NCBI GenBank assembly: GCA_033063855.1
Contig: CP093830.1
Location: forward strand, 14,508,854 to 14,572,853
DNA from: Smittia aterrima
Taxonomy: Eukaryota; Arthropoda; Insecta; Diptera; Chironomidae
DNA length: 64,000 bases
Direction: 5' to 3'
Program-made: the position numbers and the translations under genes
The notes under the pieces: generated by a model
What the model was told of the DNA's origin: nothing
What the model saw: only the letters and a program-made list of their open reading frames with translations
Database searches by the model: none
Shown: one piece after another, positions 13,490 to 24,700 of the stretch
Position numbering within the stretch: position 1 is the first letter of the stretch
Layout: every line of letters starts with the position of its first letter

Positions 13490-16400
13490 AGAAATGTTCT
13501 TTTATTTGCCAATCGTTTGAAAATCATTAATTTTTGCCAATCGGGAATTTTAAAAATATGTCAACTGAAGCTGATTCACAGACATTCCAATTATTCTCAT
13601 TCATTCAATCGAACCATACCAAATGTTTATCTTATCCAACTATCCGTTTAGTTCACTAAAAGTTTATTAAATGCGTGTGTACGATTATATTCATGAATGA
13701 ATAATGTTTCTAAGCCTAATGTTTACTATTCAAAGCCAAAAGTTGAATAGTTTAAGAAGAGATTAAAAAAATTGTTTAAGAGAAAATGCAAAATGATTCA
13801 ATCTAAAGTAACACCTTTTAAACGTAAGCGAATGAAATCGTCTCAAATAAAATTGTCTAATCGTCACCTGCATTTCAATTTAAAATGTTAAGATCAAAGA
13901 CTAAAATTAAAGGAAGTTTATTTGCTAAATTGAAAGCGCGCGTATAAATCAAACGTAAAGTGCAATTAAATTAGTTTTGTACTTGCAAAGAAAACACATT
14001 CATATAATGTCGAGTTTACAAACTGCAGCAAGGCAAAGTTGCAAATCATCGTGAAGGTCGACATTGATTAAACGGTCGACGAGCTCGACACTATGGAAAG
14101 TTGTTGATATTCACTAAAGCCATAGTGAACTTATTCTGCTAATAACTGAATTAAATCATTCTCATTGGATTGGAAAACACAAATAGTCTCGTGGCCACTG
14201 AGTTAAACTTTACAACGCTCTGAATTCAGCCCATTGAACTGACAGACGGTCGTGTTTAAGTCAGGGACATCGTTTATATCAATAAAAATATTTATATTGG
14301 TTTACTTATTCACACAGCAATGCATGGAGGAGTTTTTTTTACTTTCAAATAATGTTACTTCATTAAAGTGTTTGCTGTGATTCACCATTGCGGTGTTAAT
14401 TATTTTATGAAGCGAACTGTGTTTGTTCGGTTGTTGGTTGAAGCGTAAAGTTGCGTCAAATAACTTCAACCTTGAAAATCATCTTTATATTCCTGAGATG
14501 CAGAAATTAATTTATGATGCTTTAATCTAACTGTCTTTGTTTTATCATCCAAGTTAAACGGTAAAAGAAAGTATTGAACGAGACATAAGAAGGTACCTGA
14601 AGAGTAATTTAATCTAATCTTTCATTTACTTGAGGACTGTTGCAACACATGGAACTGAACTTTAGGAAAATAAATGCATCTTCACTTACATTGAAACGAT
14701 TATTTCCATTATGACTTCTTGTGTTGACACATAGATTTATTATCTTTCTATCTCTCTTTCTCTTTGTTCCTCCTTTTTCTCCACACTTCCTTCGTTTTCA
14801 GAAAGCAAGTTTTCTTGTCGTTGACCTTTCATAACATTTTTTTGTGTTTCATTTTTATCTTCATGGGAGGTTGAGATGTGTGGGTGGCTGTATGAGACGA
14901 TGTGTCACATTGCTTGAGGTATTTTGCGGTACTTAAATAAGTGATCCGTTTCTCTTTCATTTGCAGACTGCAATTGTTTTATTTTGTTTGTGTGTTGTTA
15001 GATATTTTGTTCTAGTCGGTTTGTTGGTTTTCATTTATTTTCCTGAATGCAATTTTAGTACTTTAAGAGTTTTTCTTTTATGTTTGTAATATTATCCATC
15101 CACGATACTTTGGCTTTTCAGCATTTTTCCATTTCTGTCCTTTCCATTTTCTTCCTGAGAAAACTTTTTGTGTTTGTTGAGAAACGTTTTTACAATAAAA
15201 AAGGAGAAGTTTAATTTTAGAAGCTTTTTATTTGAAGGGTGAGAAGCTGTTTTGGGCTAAAAGTGACTGCTTTATCTATTATATTTTATGATGATATGGG
15301 AGAAAATATTTTTACTTCTGTGAGGTAAAATTTCTACTGACGAATGTTCGTCTTTGCTGTTCGTAAATCTATAAAATATCTACTTGCACAATAATTCAAT
15401 AAACTCTTTTCTCTCCTTCGTTATTACAATCTTTAAGTCAACAGTTCCAACTCCAACTTGTCCATGAAGTGTTTGCAAAAAGGGGAAATTCGAAAGGAGA
15501 ATTAATCGGTAGGCAGCTCTAGACTTATGAAGCGTTCAAACAATTTTTCTTTCTTCTTCAAGAAACGAGATAATCAACAGAAACAAATTTGAATAAAAAA
15601 TCTCTTTTCATTTAAAAAGAAAACATGTTTTTGTACGTTTTTCAGTGTGAGTCGTCTAAGTTTTTCTTCGGCTAGTGAAAAAGGCTCATCCCGGAAATCG
15701 TGACATGAAATAAAAATCGTCGTAGATTCTTGAGAAATTTTGCTTTTGTTTGTCTTTTGTACCGTTGCTTTCATTCAACTGAGATTGGATTTTCTTTTGT
15801 TTTGCATGAAAAATCTATTGGACTGCGGAATAGTAGTTTATCGTTTAGGATTGTTTTGTTTGTAGGGCTCAAAAACAGTTTTAAATATTTCTTTTACATT
15901 TTTGTTCATTTTGGAAGATCTCGTTCATGTAGGACAAAACAAAAATCCACGAGAGAACTTCCCGTGAAACATAAATCGAGAGATAGATAAAAGTACAAAT
16001 ATAACGCTACCGACAAGACAAAACGACGAATAAATATTTAATTGAAAAAGTTTCTCCATTCATTTGATGATGACATTGCTGATTTGGGAAATATTTTTCT
16101 TCTTTAATCTTAGTGAATGAATTTCTATAAACTGAAACTGATTTCATTTATATTTACACACACACTCACTCTTAGATAGATTATAATTAGTTTGATAAAG
16201 ATATTGTATTATAATAGACAATTCGAAAAAATAACCTTGATTTGTACGTATTTTCATCAGATGATCTGAGAAGTTTTTGTTTTTTTTTCGCCTTCCAGCG
16301 ATTTTGTTTTCGCAGCTTATTCATCAAATATTTCTGTTGTTGTGATCTCCTTTAAATGTTTAATATTTCACTAATGTATTCAAGAAATAATCCGTTTTTA

Positions 16401-16955
16401 TGGGGAGTTATATTAACAAAATATTGCTGGAAGGCGCGATAAAGATTTTAACTAATTTTCGTCTTTATAAAATCATAAAAATGATAATGTTTTTTACTAA
16501 ACTTAAAGAGGTTTGTTGGGTTACTTTTTCTTTTTGTCGCTCTTTAGTATAAAAGTGTTTTAAATGTCGTAAAGAATTTTTCGCTTCTTCGCGATTCATA
16601 AACTTTTCATTCAAATTCAAAAGTTTTATCTTCAAGTATCGTTTGACCTATGTACGTGTTAAATTTCATCATTAAATATAATTCAACTCTGCGAAATGCA
16701 AAAGTATTTTCCTGGTTTTCCTACTTAACATTAATATGATTTCCTCTTCATTCTAATTGAAAACTTTTCTCATTTGTCAAGATAGATCCAAATGGAAATT
16801 CTCTGGAAAATTTATGAAGTTCATTGTGAGAGTTGAAAATTTAGTTTTCAATATATTTTCTGGGATTATGGGATTTTTCGCATTTTATAAATTTCATCTG
16901 TTCATCGTTCACGCTCTAACGTACAATCACACTACAAGCAAATATAAAAAAGGTT

Positions 16956-16961
16956 TTTATT
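16956..16961 (-). terminator. candidate polyadenylation signal AATAAA for hdc
   Basis: This is the first AATAAA downstream of the hdc TAG, about 990 bases away. The following 30-40 bases of the minus strand are GT-rich (TTGTAGTGTGATTGT), as expected of a downstream cleavage element. No transcript data are available, so it remains a candidate. Confidence 0.35.
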
Positions 16962-17951
16962 CTCGAGTGATGTTAATGTGGCATTGAATTTCTCGTGGCG
17001 TTTTGCTTCTTTAATTTGAGTCACAAAAATCTTGTACCTCAAAGCAAAGAATCAATCAGCTATTATTGTTTGGAATCAGGATCTTTCAATGAGATCTCTT
17101 AGAGTACGACTTCTACTGTTGTCTGGCAGATTTTAAATTCTCTGTCTCCGTACTCGGTCTTATCTCTTCCGTATCGATCGAGTTGATCCACTACTGCATT
17201 TTTTTTCTTAATTCAAGATTTATCACACTTTTTCCAGAGAAAAAGATTTGACTTATTTCTATGTTTTATCCTTACAAAATTGATTTTTAGCTTTTCACGA
17301 ATACTTCGTTTAAATATTTACTTTTCTTGAGCTTAGCGTTATTTTCGTAGAAAAATTTAATCCTATATTTGGTTAAGAATAAGACGAATTTTCTTAAAAG
17401 TTAGAAGTTTGAAACTTGAGACAGACGAAACTGAATCAGTTTTGAATTTTAATGAAATTAAATTGAATTATTTACACCCAGATTGAGCCAAGATTGTTAA
17501 TTGACACATAATTTTTAGTTTTTGACACTAATTTATACACTCAGAGTCAATTGCCAATTAACAACCGCGGATTGAATACGCGATGGACGAAGCTTGTTCC
17601 TTTTTTACACTTCAAGCTTTTCCAATGAATGTTATTGAATAGAGACAAACGCATAACAATTTCCTAAATTAAATCGCAAACTTTTGATAATGATATTTCA
17701 TATCATTTGATAACTTAATTCTAAGCTTCACAAATGGTTCTCATATACAAAAAAAAATTTTGTTTCCAAGGAAATCACAAGGTTATCAAAAGAAAAATCA
17801 ACACAAAATAATAAACGGAAACCTCAATGATTTAAATCATAATAAAACTAATCAACATTTCAATATAAGCAGTTCAATAAAATTTGCTTCTTCTTCGTCT
17901 CCATCTGAGTTTACTTTATCATCTTCATTAAAGCATAAAATAATAATTCAA
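16956..17951 (-). other. hdc: hdc 3' UTR (extent inferred)
   Basis: Sequence after the TAG is AT-rich with no continuing frame. It contains a 10-bp inverted repeat (17494-17503 with 17555-17564), which could form a stem in the transcript, and two ATTAAA hexamers on the minus strand (17453-17448 and 17361-17356) that could serve as earlier cleavage signals. The end is placed at the first canonical AATAAA. The true end could lie earlier or much later, since hdc transcripts tend to have long 3' UTRs. Confidence 0.4.
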
Positions 17952-18755
17952 CTAATTGATCATGTTCAAGTAACTGAGAAATTCATCGGAAAAGAGTTGC
18001 ATGTTGCATGAGGTAGAGTCTTGGGAGAGCTGTTGATTCGAATAGTTGTTACATCCATTCAATAATCCATTCGACGAAGCAACCATTGGTTTTACTGACG
18101 ACGCATGAAACTTACTGTTTGTCGATAACAGATTGTAATTTTGAGCCTGAAGCGTGAGCGGCAAGTTTGGTGGAGTTGGATGAGCCCACAGGGAACCAAC
18201 CGAATCCTTAACCTTGTTGTTGTTATTCAACGAGCTGTTGCCATTATTGTTATTTGCCAATCCATTCCAAGCACTTCCCCCGATGTCTTGAGGCCGCAAA
18301 AGCTGCGGTTGCGGTTTCTGACTAAAGCTCATGGGCGGTGGAAGCGGCGCTTCCAAAGTACCTTCAGGAGTTTTTGAAATCGGTGACGATGTTGTGGGAA
18401 TGTTCCAGATGGAACCAAGTGACTCCTCGTGAGCGTCATTCTTTATTGGTGAACAGCCCCACAGGGAGTTAAGGTTGTTGTATTGAGATGACGATAAAAT
18501 CGGCGAAGATTGTGATGATTGCCAAAATGAATCTTTTCCATCTCCACTGCATGTGCTTCCATTTGCTGTTTGCACCGACGATGTCGAATTGGGACTGTTC
18601 GATAAGTTCCACAGCGATTTATCTCCCCAGATGGAGCTCGATTTGCTTCCCATCACGTTAGATTCTCCATTCGTCAACGACAAATAACCGGATTCATTGC
18701 TGCTTCCGATTTTTGGCGATGCCGAGGATTTTGGAGAATCCAACGTGGCCTCATG
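17952..18755 (-). CDS. hdc: hdc readthrough extension, 267 codons in frame after the TGA
   Basis: The frame continues without a stop from CAT 18755 to TAG 17954-17952. It encodes a Ser/Asn/Pro-rich, probably disordered tail (residues 487-753 if the TGA is decoded). All seven Trp (529, 535, 564, 585, 603, 649, 676) lie in S-x-W. A Pro-rich patch (APLPPPMSF) sits mid-way and Asn runs follow it. The end is LFSDEFLSYLNMIN, compact and hydrophobic, unlike the rest. The first Met after the TGA is 35 codons in, so independent initiation would lose part of the frame. An open frame this long in AT-rich DNA, fused in phase to a conserved domain, argues for translation. Drosophila hdc makes a long form the same way. 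Confidence 0.88.
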   Translation of the reverse strand, partial: HEATLDSPKSSASPKIGSSNESGYLSLTNGESNVMGSKSSSIWGDKSLWNLSNSPNSTSSVQTANGSTCSGDGKDSFWQSSQSSPILSSSQYNNLNSLWGCSPIKNDAHEESLGSIWNIPTTSSPISKTPEGTLEAPLPPPMSFSQKPQPQLLRPQDIGGSAWNGLANNNNGNSSLNNNNKVKDSVGSLWAHPTPPNLPLTLQAQNYNLLSTNSKFHASSVKPMVASSNGLLNGCNNYSNQQLSQDSTSCNMQLFSDEFLSYLNMIN

Positions 18756-21700
18756 TCATGGCCACTGCTGGAACTGCTGCAGCGGTTTGTTTGTGTAGCA
18801 GTAGTTCAACGGTTTAATGAAGTGTGTATCTTGCGACTGACAATACGGGCAAGTCACCGAGTGACTATAGTCGCTGAAGAAGTTCAGTCGCTGATTCGGA
18901 TGAAGAAGCAACTTGAAACAGTTGTTACACTGTGGACGAAATAAAGTTTATCAGTCAACGAGAGACAACAGTTCAAGGATCAGAATCTCAAATTCAATTT
19001 AAGCATTTTTATAGACTTTTAAGTTCGTTTGCTGGTTGTGAAGGAAGAAGTTTCTTTGAAAGCTCTCTCAGCCATTAAATAAGACATTTTATGTTCTTAT
19101 TTCCCAGCGCATTCTTTAACCGTCGTGAATATTTCAGTGTTAGCTCAGAGGGGAGAGGAGCGGAAAAAAGTTATGTTCGTGTATAATTCAATTTATTATC
19201 CAGTTGGGATGCTCGACAAGACTAAGAGGTGCGGGTAGGAAACAGCAAAGAAAACAATTGACCGCTTAAGAGCACTTTTTGCCTTGCGAAATGCCAATTC
19301 AATTCTTAATACGCTTTCAAGAGAGATCATTTCAAAAGAAGCTTCCTTCGCACATCCAAACTCTAATAAAAAATTCATATCAAAAGCTAACAACTGAAAG
19401 GGAAAGAGAGCGGAGAGGAAAATGTTGTATTCAAAACAATTTCCATTTTTCAGTCTCTATTAGCGAATTATTCATGGAAATGGGTTTTCACGTCTTCGAG
19501 AAGAGCGAGCTTTCGTTTGAGAATCTTTAAAGAAGCGAATGTTAACCCGAAAGATGATATTTTTATGATGAGAACTTGAAGTGAAGGGATCTGAAGATGG
19601 CTGAACTTAAGATGAGCTTTTAAAGCTCTCGGGAGCTTTGTTTTCTTTTAACTCGTTGCAGGAGATTCTCTCCTCCTCGCTCCTCTTCATGACAGCGGCA
19701 AAATAATAATAAAAAGCAAAATACGAAACCGATACTTCGACTTCGCATCAGCTGCGACTTGTTTATCGTTCACTTACCTTTAAGCGCTCGGTGCAACAGG
19801 GCATCGCTGCAAAAATGTCAAACGAATACATCGTTCCCATTAAAAGTGCTGATCCTTCCCATTTGTCAGCGCAGAAACTGTGATAACGACATGAAAGAAG
19901 AATGATGAGATTTTTTAAAGTATATTTAAAATTGACGGGAAAATTAATGACCAAACCCTAAGTTTCCGTAATCGACAAGAAACTCTTTGCTTTGTACTTA
20001 CCGGCAACGGAAAATTTTCTCCTGAATGGTGCCTTCGAGACATTCCAAGCAGACGGATGTCAAATAACAGGTTCGTCCTTCGAATTTCGTCTGAAACACA
20101 TAATGAAAGAAAGTGATAAGTTTAATCATCGCTCGTTGAAAGATCCGCAAAGAGACATTAATGAAAGTTTTAATGGGAGCTGCTTGAATATTTTTAGTAC
20201 TTTCTCAGGTCAACTCAGTTCCCTTCGAGCAGGATAAGTTTTGGCTAAGCAGAGTGTCTGTCAAATGGAACATTCACCGCCGTAGCCCCTACCCCGATTC
20301 TCGTTTTTATATTGAAACGGAATTAAAACTGTTGTGTCAGTAAACACAGTCCGAACAAAGAAAGAAGCACGACATAGAAGAAAAACGCTGTGTCTGAAAC
20401 GTGATTAATATCGTGAAAAAGCAAAAAATCCTCAATTTGGATTATTACCATGTCTATTACATAGAACGAAACATTGTAATGATAATTTTATGTACAAGAA
20501 ACACCATCAGCTGGCGCTCAAGGAGTGCAAGCGTGGGTAGCTTGAGGGGGCGGCTGAGCTTAATCGAGCAGACAAGCTTGCGTTTTCGCTATTCATGTAT
20601 CACTTTCATATTACAATTTTCTTTTCTTCATTAATCGTTCTCGTGAGAATTGGGTTGACAATCTACCCGAAAGACTATAGACGCTTTACAAACTCAATTA
20701 ACGTTCGTTGAACTTTATAGAAAGAATTCTATCAGTTGGAAAATTATCGAAAATCGTCTAGTCACCCTTCGTACCATGAGTAGGAAAAATTCAACAGAGC
20801 ATACCCCCCCAGAGGAGTATGAGATCAATCGAGTTCATTCGTCGATTTAAATCGAACATGCAATCAGTAGGAAAAGTTTTACTTGCTCGACCGAAACGAA
20901 AATTGTCACAAGGAGAAAAGCGAGACTTAAGCTCTTATTTACAGCAATAATTCCGATTATCATTCTAGCGAGCGGAAAAGTAAAAGGAAAAAAATCCGTC
21001 TGACCCAGTTTTGTTAGGGACGAAAAAAGAAAAGCTTTCGAATTTAATATTAATCACAGCGCTTGTGTCATCGTCCTTATGACATTTTCATGTTCTTGAA
21101 TGTTTTATCGCTCGTACACTCAATAATCGAGGACGGTCTTTAAATGCTTCGAGTCGTCGTTGCTTTTGCAGACAACAAACAAACATTGCTTGTTGTGTGT
21201 GGCTGTCGCTCGATGGACTTAATGATTAAACTGCTGCAATTTAATTTATGGCTCTTTTGGCTTATTCGAGCATTCTATTTTTCTGATCGTAAAATTTGAC
21301 GCTTGAGCTTGGGTGGCCAGTTAGAGCAATCAAATATTGCAGTGCAATCTTTCAAACTCTGGTCTGGTGCCCACACTCACTCATTTTAATTATTTCTTTC
21401 ATGTTCTTGTTGGTCGACTCAAATGATTTATTGACTTGCCATCACGAGCACAGTTCGTCTCGTTTTCTTCTTACCTCTATGCATTCGTTGGAGTGCTGAA
21501 TTGGGCTAAGGAAGAATGTGCCATCGACCAGCGGATAACGATCGTATACCAGCATGATTTCCTTGCAGAGAATGCACGTCATGTGAGTCTTCTTGTGAGC
21601 GGCGAGTGACGACAATACGAACATTCTAGTGTCGTCGTTTCCATGCTTTCCTTCGTCCTCAATCTGCCGAGAGAAAATGAAAATGTTAAAGAAAACTTTT

Positions 21701-24700
21701 CTCAATAAAAATCACGACACAAAAAATTGCAATGTGAAGCAGAAAAAGTTTTAATGAACTTAACAAACAAACAACAAAGTTGGAAGCTCTCAGTTTATTT
21801 TTTGCTGTTATGCTCGAGACGACGAGCTTCCTCATTATGCTTTTTAATTTAATTTATTTTCGCTATGACATCAGAGCTCTCAAGCTGTCGCGTTGCATTT
21901 GCATTTTGATAAAGCTTTAAACATATCGACAGCTGTTTGCATGGGAGTTTAGAACTTCAATCTAAGCTTTGTGTTCGTCTCGACTTCTCGATGTGCTGGC
22001 ATCTAACTTTAAGTTAACGTGAAATTCTATTTCATCAACTGTAAGCGATACATTAACGTTGATGACAGTTCAAACTTTTCGTTCCCAAATAAAAGAAGCA
22101 AGACATTGCAATTCGAAGGAAAACGAGAAACTTTATCAACAGCTTTTCCCTTCTTTCGATTTAAATCGAAACTTTTCGGGAGAAAGTTTTTTCTTTCTCA
22201 TTTCGTCGATTCGAATCCTTCGTACCAGTGTGAACCGAACAAGTTTATGTGTCTGGAGTTTTTCCTTATTCTCTTTCTCGTTATGTGCAATGACGAAAAA
22301 GAAAAACGTATGCTTTATCAAATAGCGAGAAAGAAGCTTCCTCTGCTTTCTTTCTCAAACGTATTTTATCTTACGAGGGAATTGAGCTTTCATGGTTGTA
22401 GCGGCAAAAACAAAGAAGGATAAATGGATGACAACCTGCCCGTGGAAAGCTGGGATAAACACGAGAGTGTTGAGTTTATGAGACATGAAAGTTTCGTTTT
22501 CGAGAGTGTTTTAATTAAGGACAAAGCTGTGAGGAGGTTCCTTGGCCTGACCGTTTAGCCAAACAAAATAAAAACGCCAATGCCAACATCACGAAAAGAG
22601 AATCAAGTGTTCGAGACTCCCGTTTTGAGAGCGCTATAAAAATCAACATTAAACTCAGAATTGCTTGCGCCATTGTAGAGTTTTTCTTATTGTTTAATTA
22701 AAAGCTCAAACAATGAATGGAAATTTTATCACAGTTTTAACACTCAATTCTCTCACTCTAAAGCATTTTTGGCGTTACAGGTCGCTGAGCGTCTACATTA
22801 TATGCATTCGTTTGAGTGCTTTCTCTTAGATTTCCCGATAAACAACAAAGAAACTAAAATGCACAGGAAAATGATAAAGAGAAGAGCGTTAAAGTTAAAT
22901 TGCGTCGGAGGAAATTTTATTGCTTTAACTTTAATTGCACTTTGTAAAGTTTTACCCCGGTTGAGCAGTTAAAGAAGGTGTCAATGATCTGACGATTCGT
23001 AATCTGATTAGATTGGATCAACTTGGCTTGCTACAAAAGAACTTTGATGGAAATGAATCCCTAGAAGGTATTCAGTCAACAACAAATGAAATCGAAGAGG
23101 AGAATTGAGAAAATCTCGTCTAGTCATAACTGAAACCGAGGAAAGCGCTGCTAATTTCATTTCCAAACTGTTGAGGAGACTTCTTAAAACTATAATGCGA
23201 TTTACTCGCAATTTCTGATTCTCCCTTAATACTCGAAACGTTCTGTGAAATCCTTGCGTTTAATATTCTTTTTCCCCCGCTCTGTTTCTCGACTGTTGCA
23301 GATTCTCGCTCTCCTCATCTTCGTTCCGCTGACGAAAAGCTAGCGGGAAAGTATAAAAGACAATCCCTAATGCGAAACAGATTTTTATGGCGGAGAGAAA
23401 GCGCCACGTAGCATTGGAAAATAATCTTTCACAACTGGCACTGCGGATAGCTTTTAAAGCTCATGAACATTTCTTCTCGCCACCCCGTCGAATTTTTTTC
23501 AACGAACGTAGCAATAACATTAACTTTTACGCTTTACTGATAGTTGAGGATGCTTTTACGATGCAATTCGTTTCGTTTTCCTTTTATTGACATTGAAATA
23601 TAATTGTATTTGATTTTGATTCTTCTTAGCGTTATCTGCGAATGTTGAAATTGAATTCAGGAGCTTCTTGCCATTTATGAAAGCAGCGAATTAAATTCAA
23701 AAGCGCTTAAGAGGAGCAACAAAGGAGCTTATGCAGCAAGAAAAGAAGAAAATTGTCTCGAACACACGCTTCCAACTTTTTCCATTCCCTATCTTCCATT
23801 CCACCTGAAAATGATTTCAACTTCATTTTAACTGGCAATCTCGTTCCAAGAGTCTTTGCTTTGCTTTTCTTTCTTTTCCACCCACGCGCCATTCACTCGC
23901 ATTTTAATGAAAATTCTTTTCTCAATTGCAAAAGCAAGCACAATAGATTAGCGGAAAATTGTAGTTTCATTTATTCACGTTTATTTACGAGAAATCTTCT
24001 CCTTCGTCTTCTTCCGATTCCTTTCAAGTCAAGTTGGCTCGATGAACAATAGCTCCAAAGAGTGTTGAGCAAACAGAAGAAAATAAGTGAAATGCTTTTC
24101 TTCGTCAATGAGTCGATTCTCTGTCTGAAAAAAAAATGGTTTGCCCTGTCTCTCCTTCACGGTCGAAGATGATTCTTGAGGATTTTAATTAAATTCATCC
24201 TCACATGTGTGCTCTGCCGTCACATTCTATCATGGCTAATGCTCATCGTTGTCGTTTCTCATCTTCCGTTTCTCAAACAAATGTAAGAAGTTGAGGGGAA
24301 AGGAAAATTCTCTTCTGGTATTTTTAATAAAGAATGAGAGAGATTCGTGTTATGGAAAACAATAAAATATAATTACGAAACAAGGGAAAACATCAACAAC
24401 TACCTCAGAACATCTCTCGACGATATTAAACACACAGCAATCAAATATTTATGATATCAATTACCGGACAATTTTAGCCATTATTAAAAGATTCTTTTTC
24501 TCTTTTCAGCGACTGTCGCTACTTTCCCGCTTTCCTTCTGACACTTCCCTTGCTTCAATTAGGTATAATAGATAGCGACATTATGGAATTTATGATGCTT
24601 AGTTTATTTATTTGCTATTTAATTGTATATTACTGGATAGCATTTGAGACATTTATCACATTTAAGAGGTTAGAAAAAATCTGTCTTTCACACTTCTTTC

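Larger units (their letters stand above)
1..16955. other. region downstream of hdc, no gene recognised
   Basis: AT-rich sequence with only short open frames (at most 90 codons), none with family motifs or good splice contexts. Structured elements seen are the imperfect hairpin at 7818-7899, the 13-bp inverted repeat at 13400-13489, an 11-bp direct repeat (13505 and 13533) and an 8-bp dyad (14089-14127). An unusually long hdc 3' UTR could run into its upper part. I found no rRNA, tRNA or transposase sequence. Confidence 0.6.

Noticed and set aside
14089..14127. 8-bp dyad CACTATGG / CCATAGTG with 23-base spacer
   Set aside because: Arms this short with this spacing are expected several times in the window; no extension of pairing.
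18141..18377. 78-residue plus-strand frame over the readthrough extension
   Set aside because: Lies opposite the hdc extension and reflects its codon bias; no own evidence.
18756..18758. TGA in exon 6 as a pseudogene lesion or sequencing error
   Set aside because: All exons, splice sites and conserved residues are intact, the stop is at the end of the conserved domain, and it has the leaky UGA-C context with a perfect stem after it. A random error would not create that structure. Raw reads would still be worth seeing.
20756..20770. 15-mer GTCTAGTCACCCTTC shared with 63706-63720
   Set aside because: One or two shared 15-mers are expected by chance between positions of a 64-kb window; flanks do not match.
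22019..22423. 134-codon open frame in hdc intron 2
   Set aside because: Starts at GTG, low-complexity Phe/Lys-rich translation, no splice or initiation context and overlapped by frames in other phases; consistent with chance.
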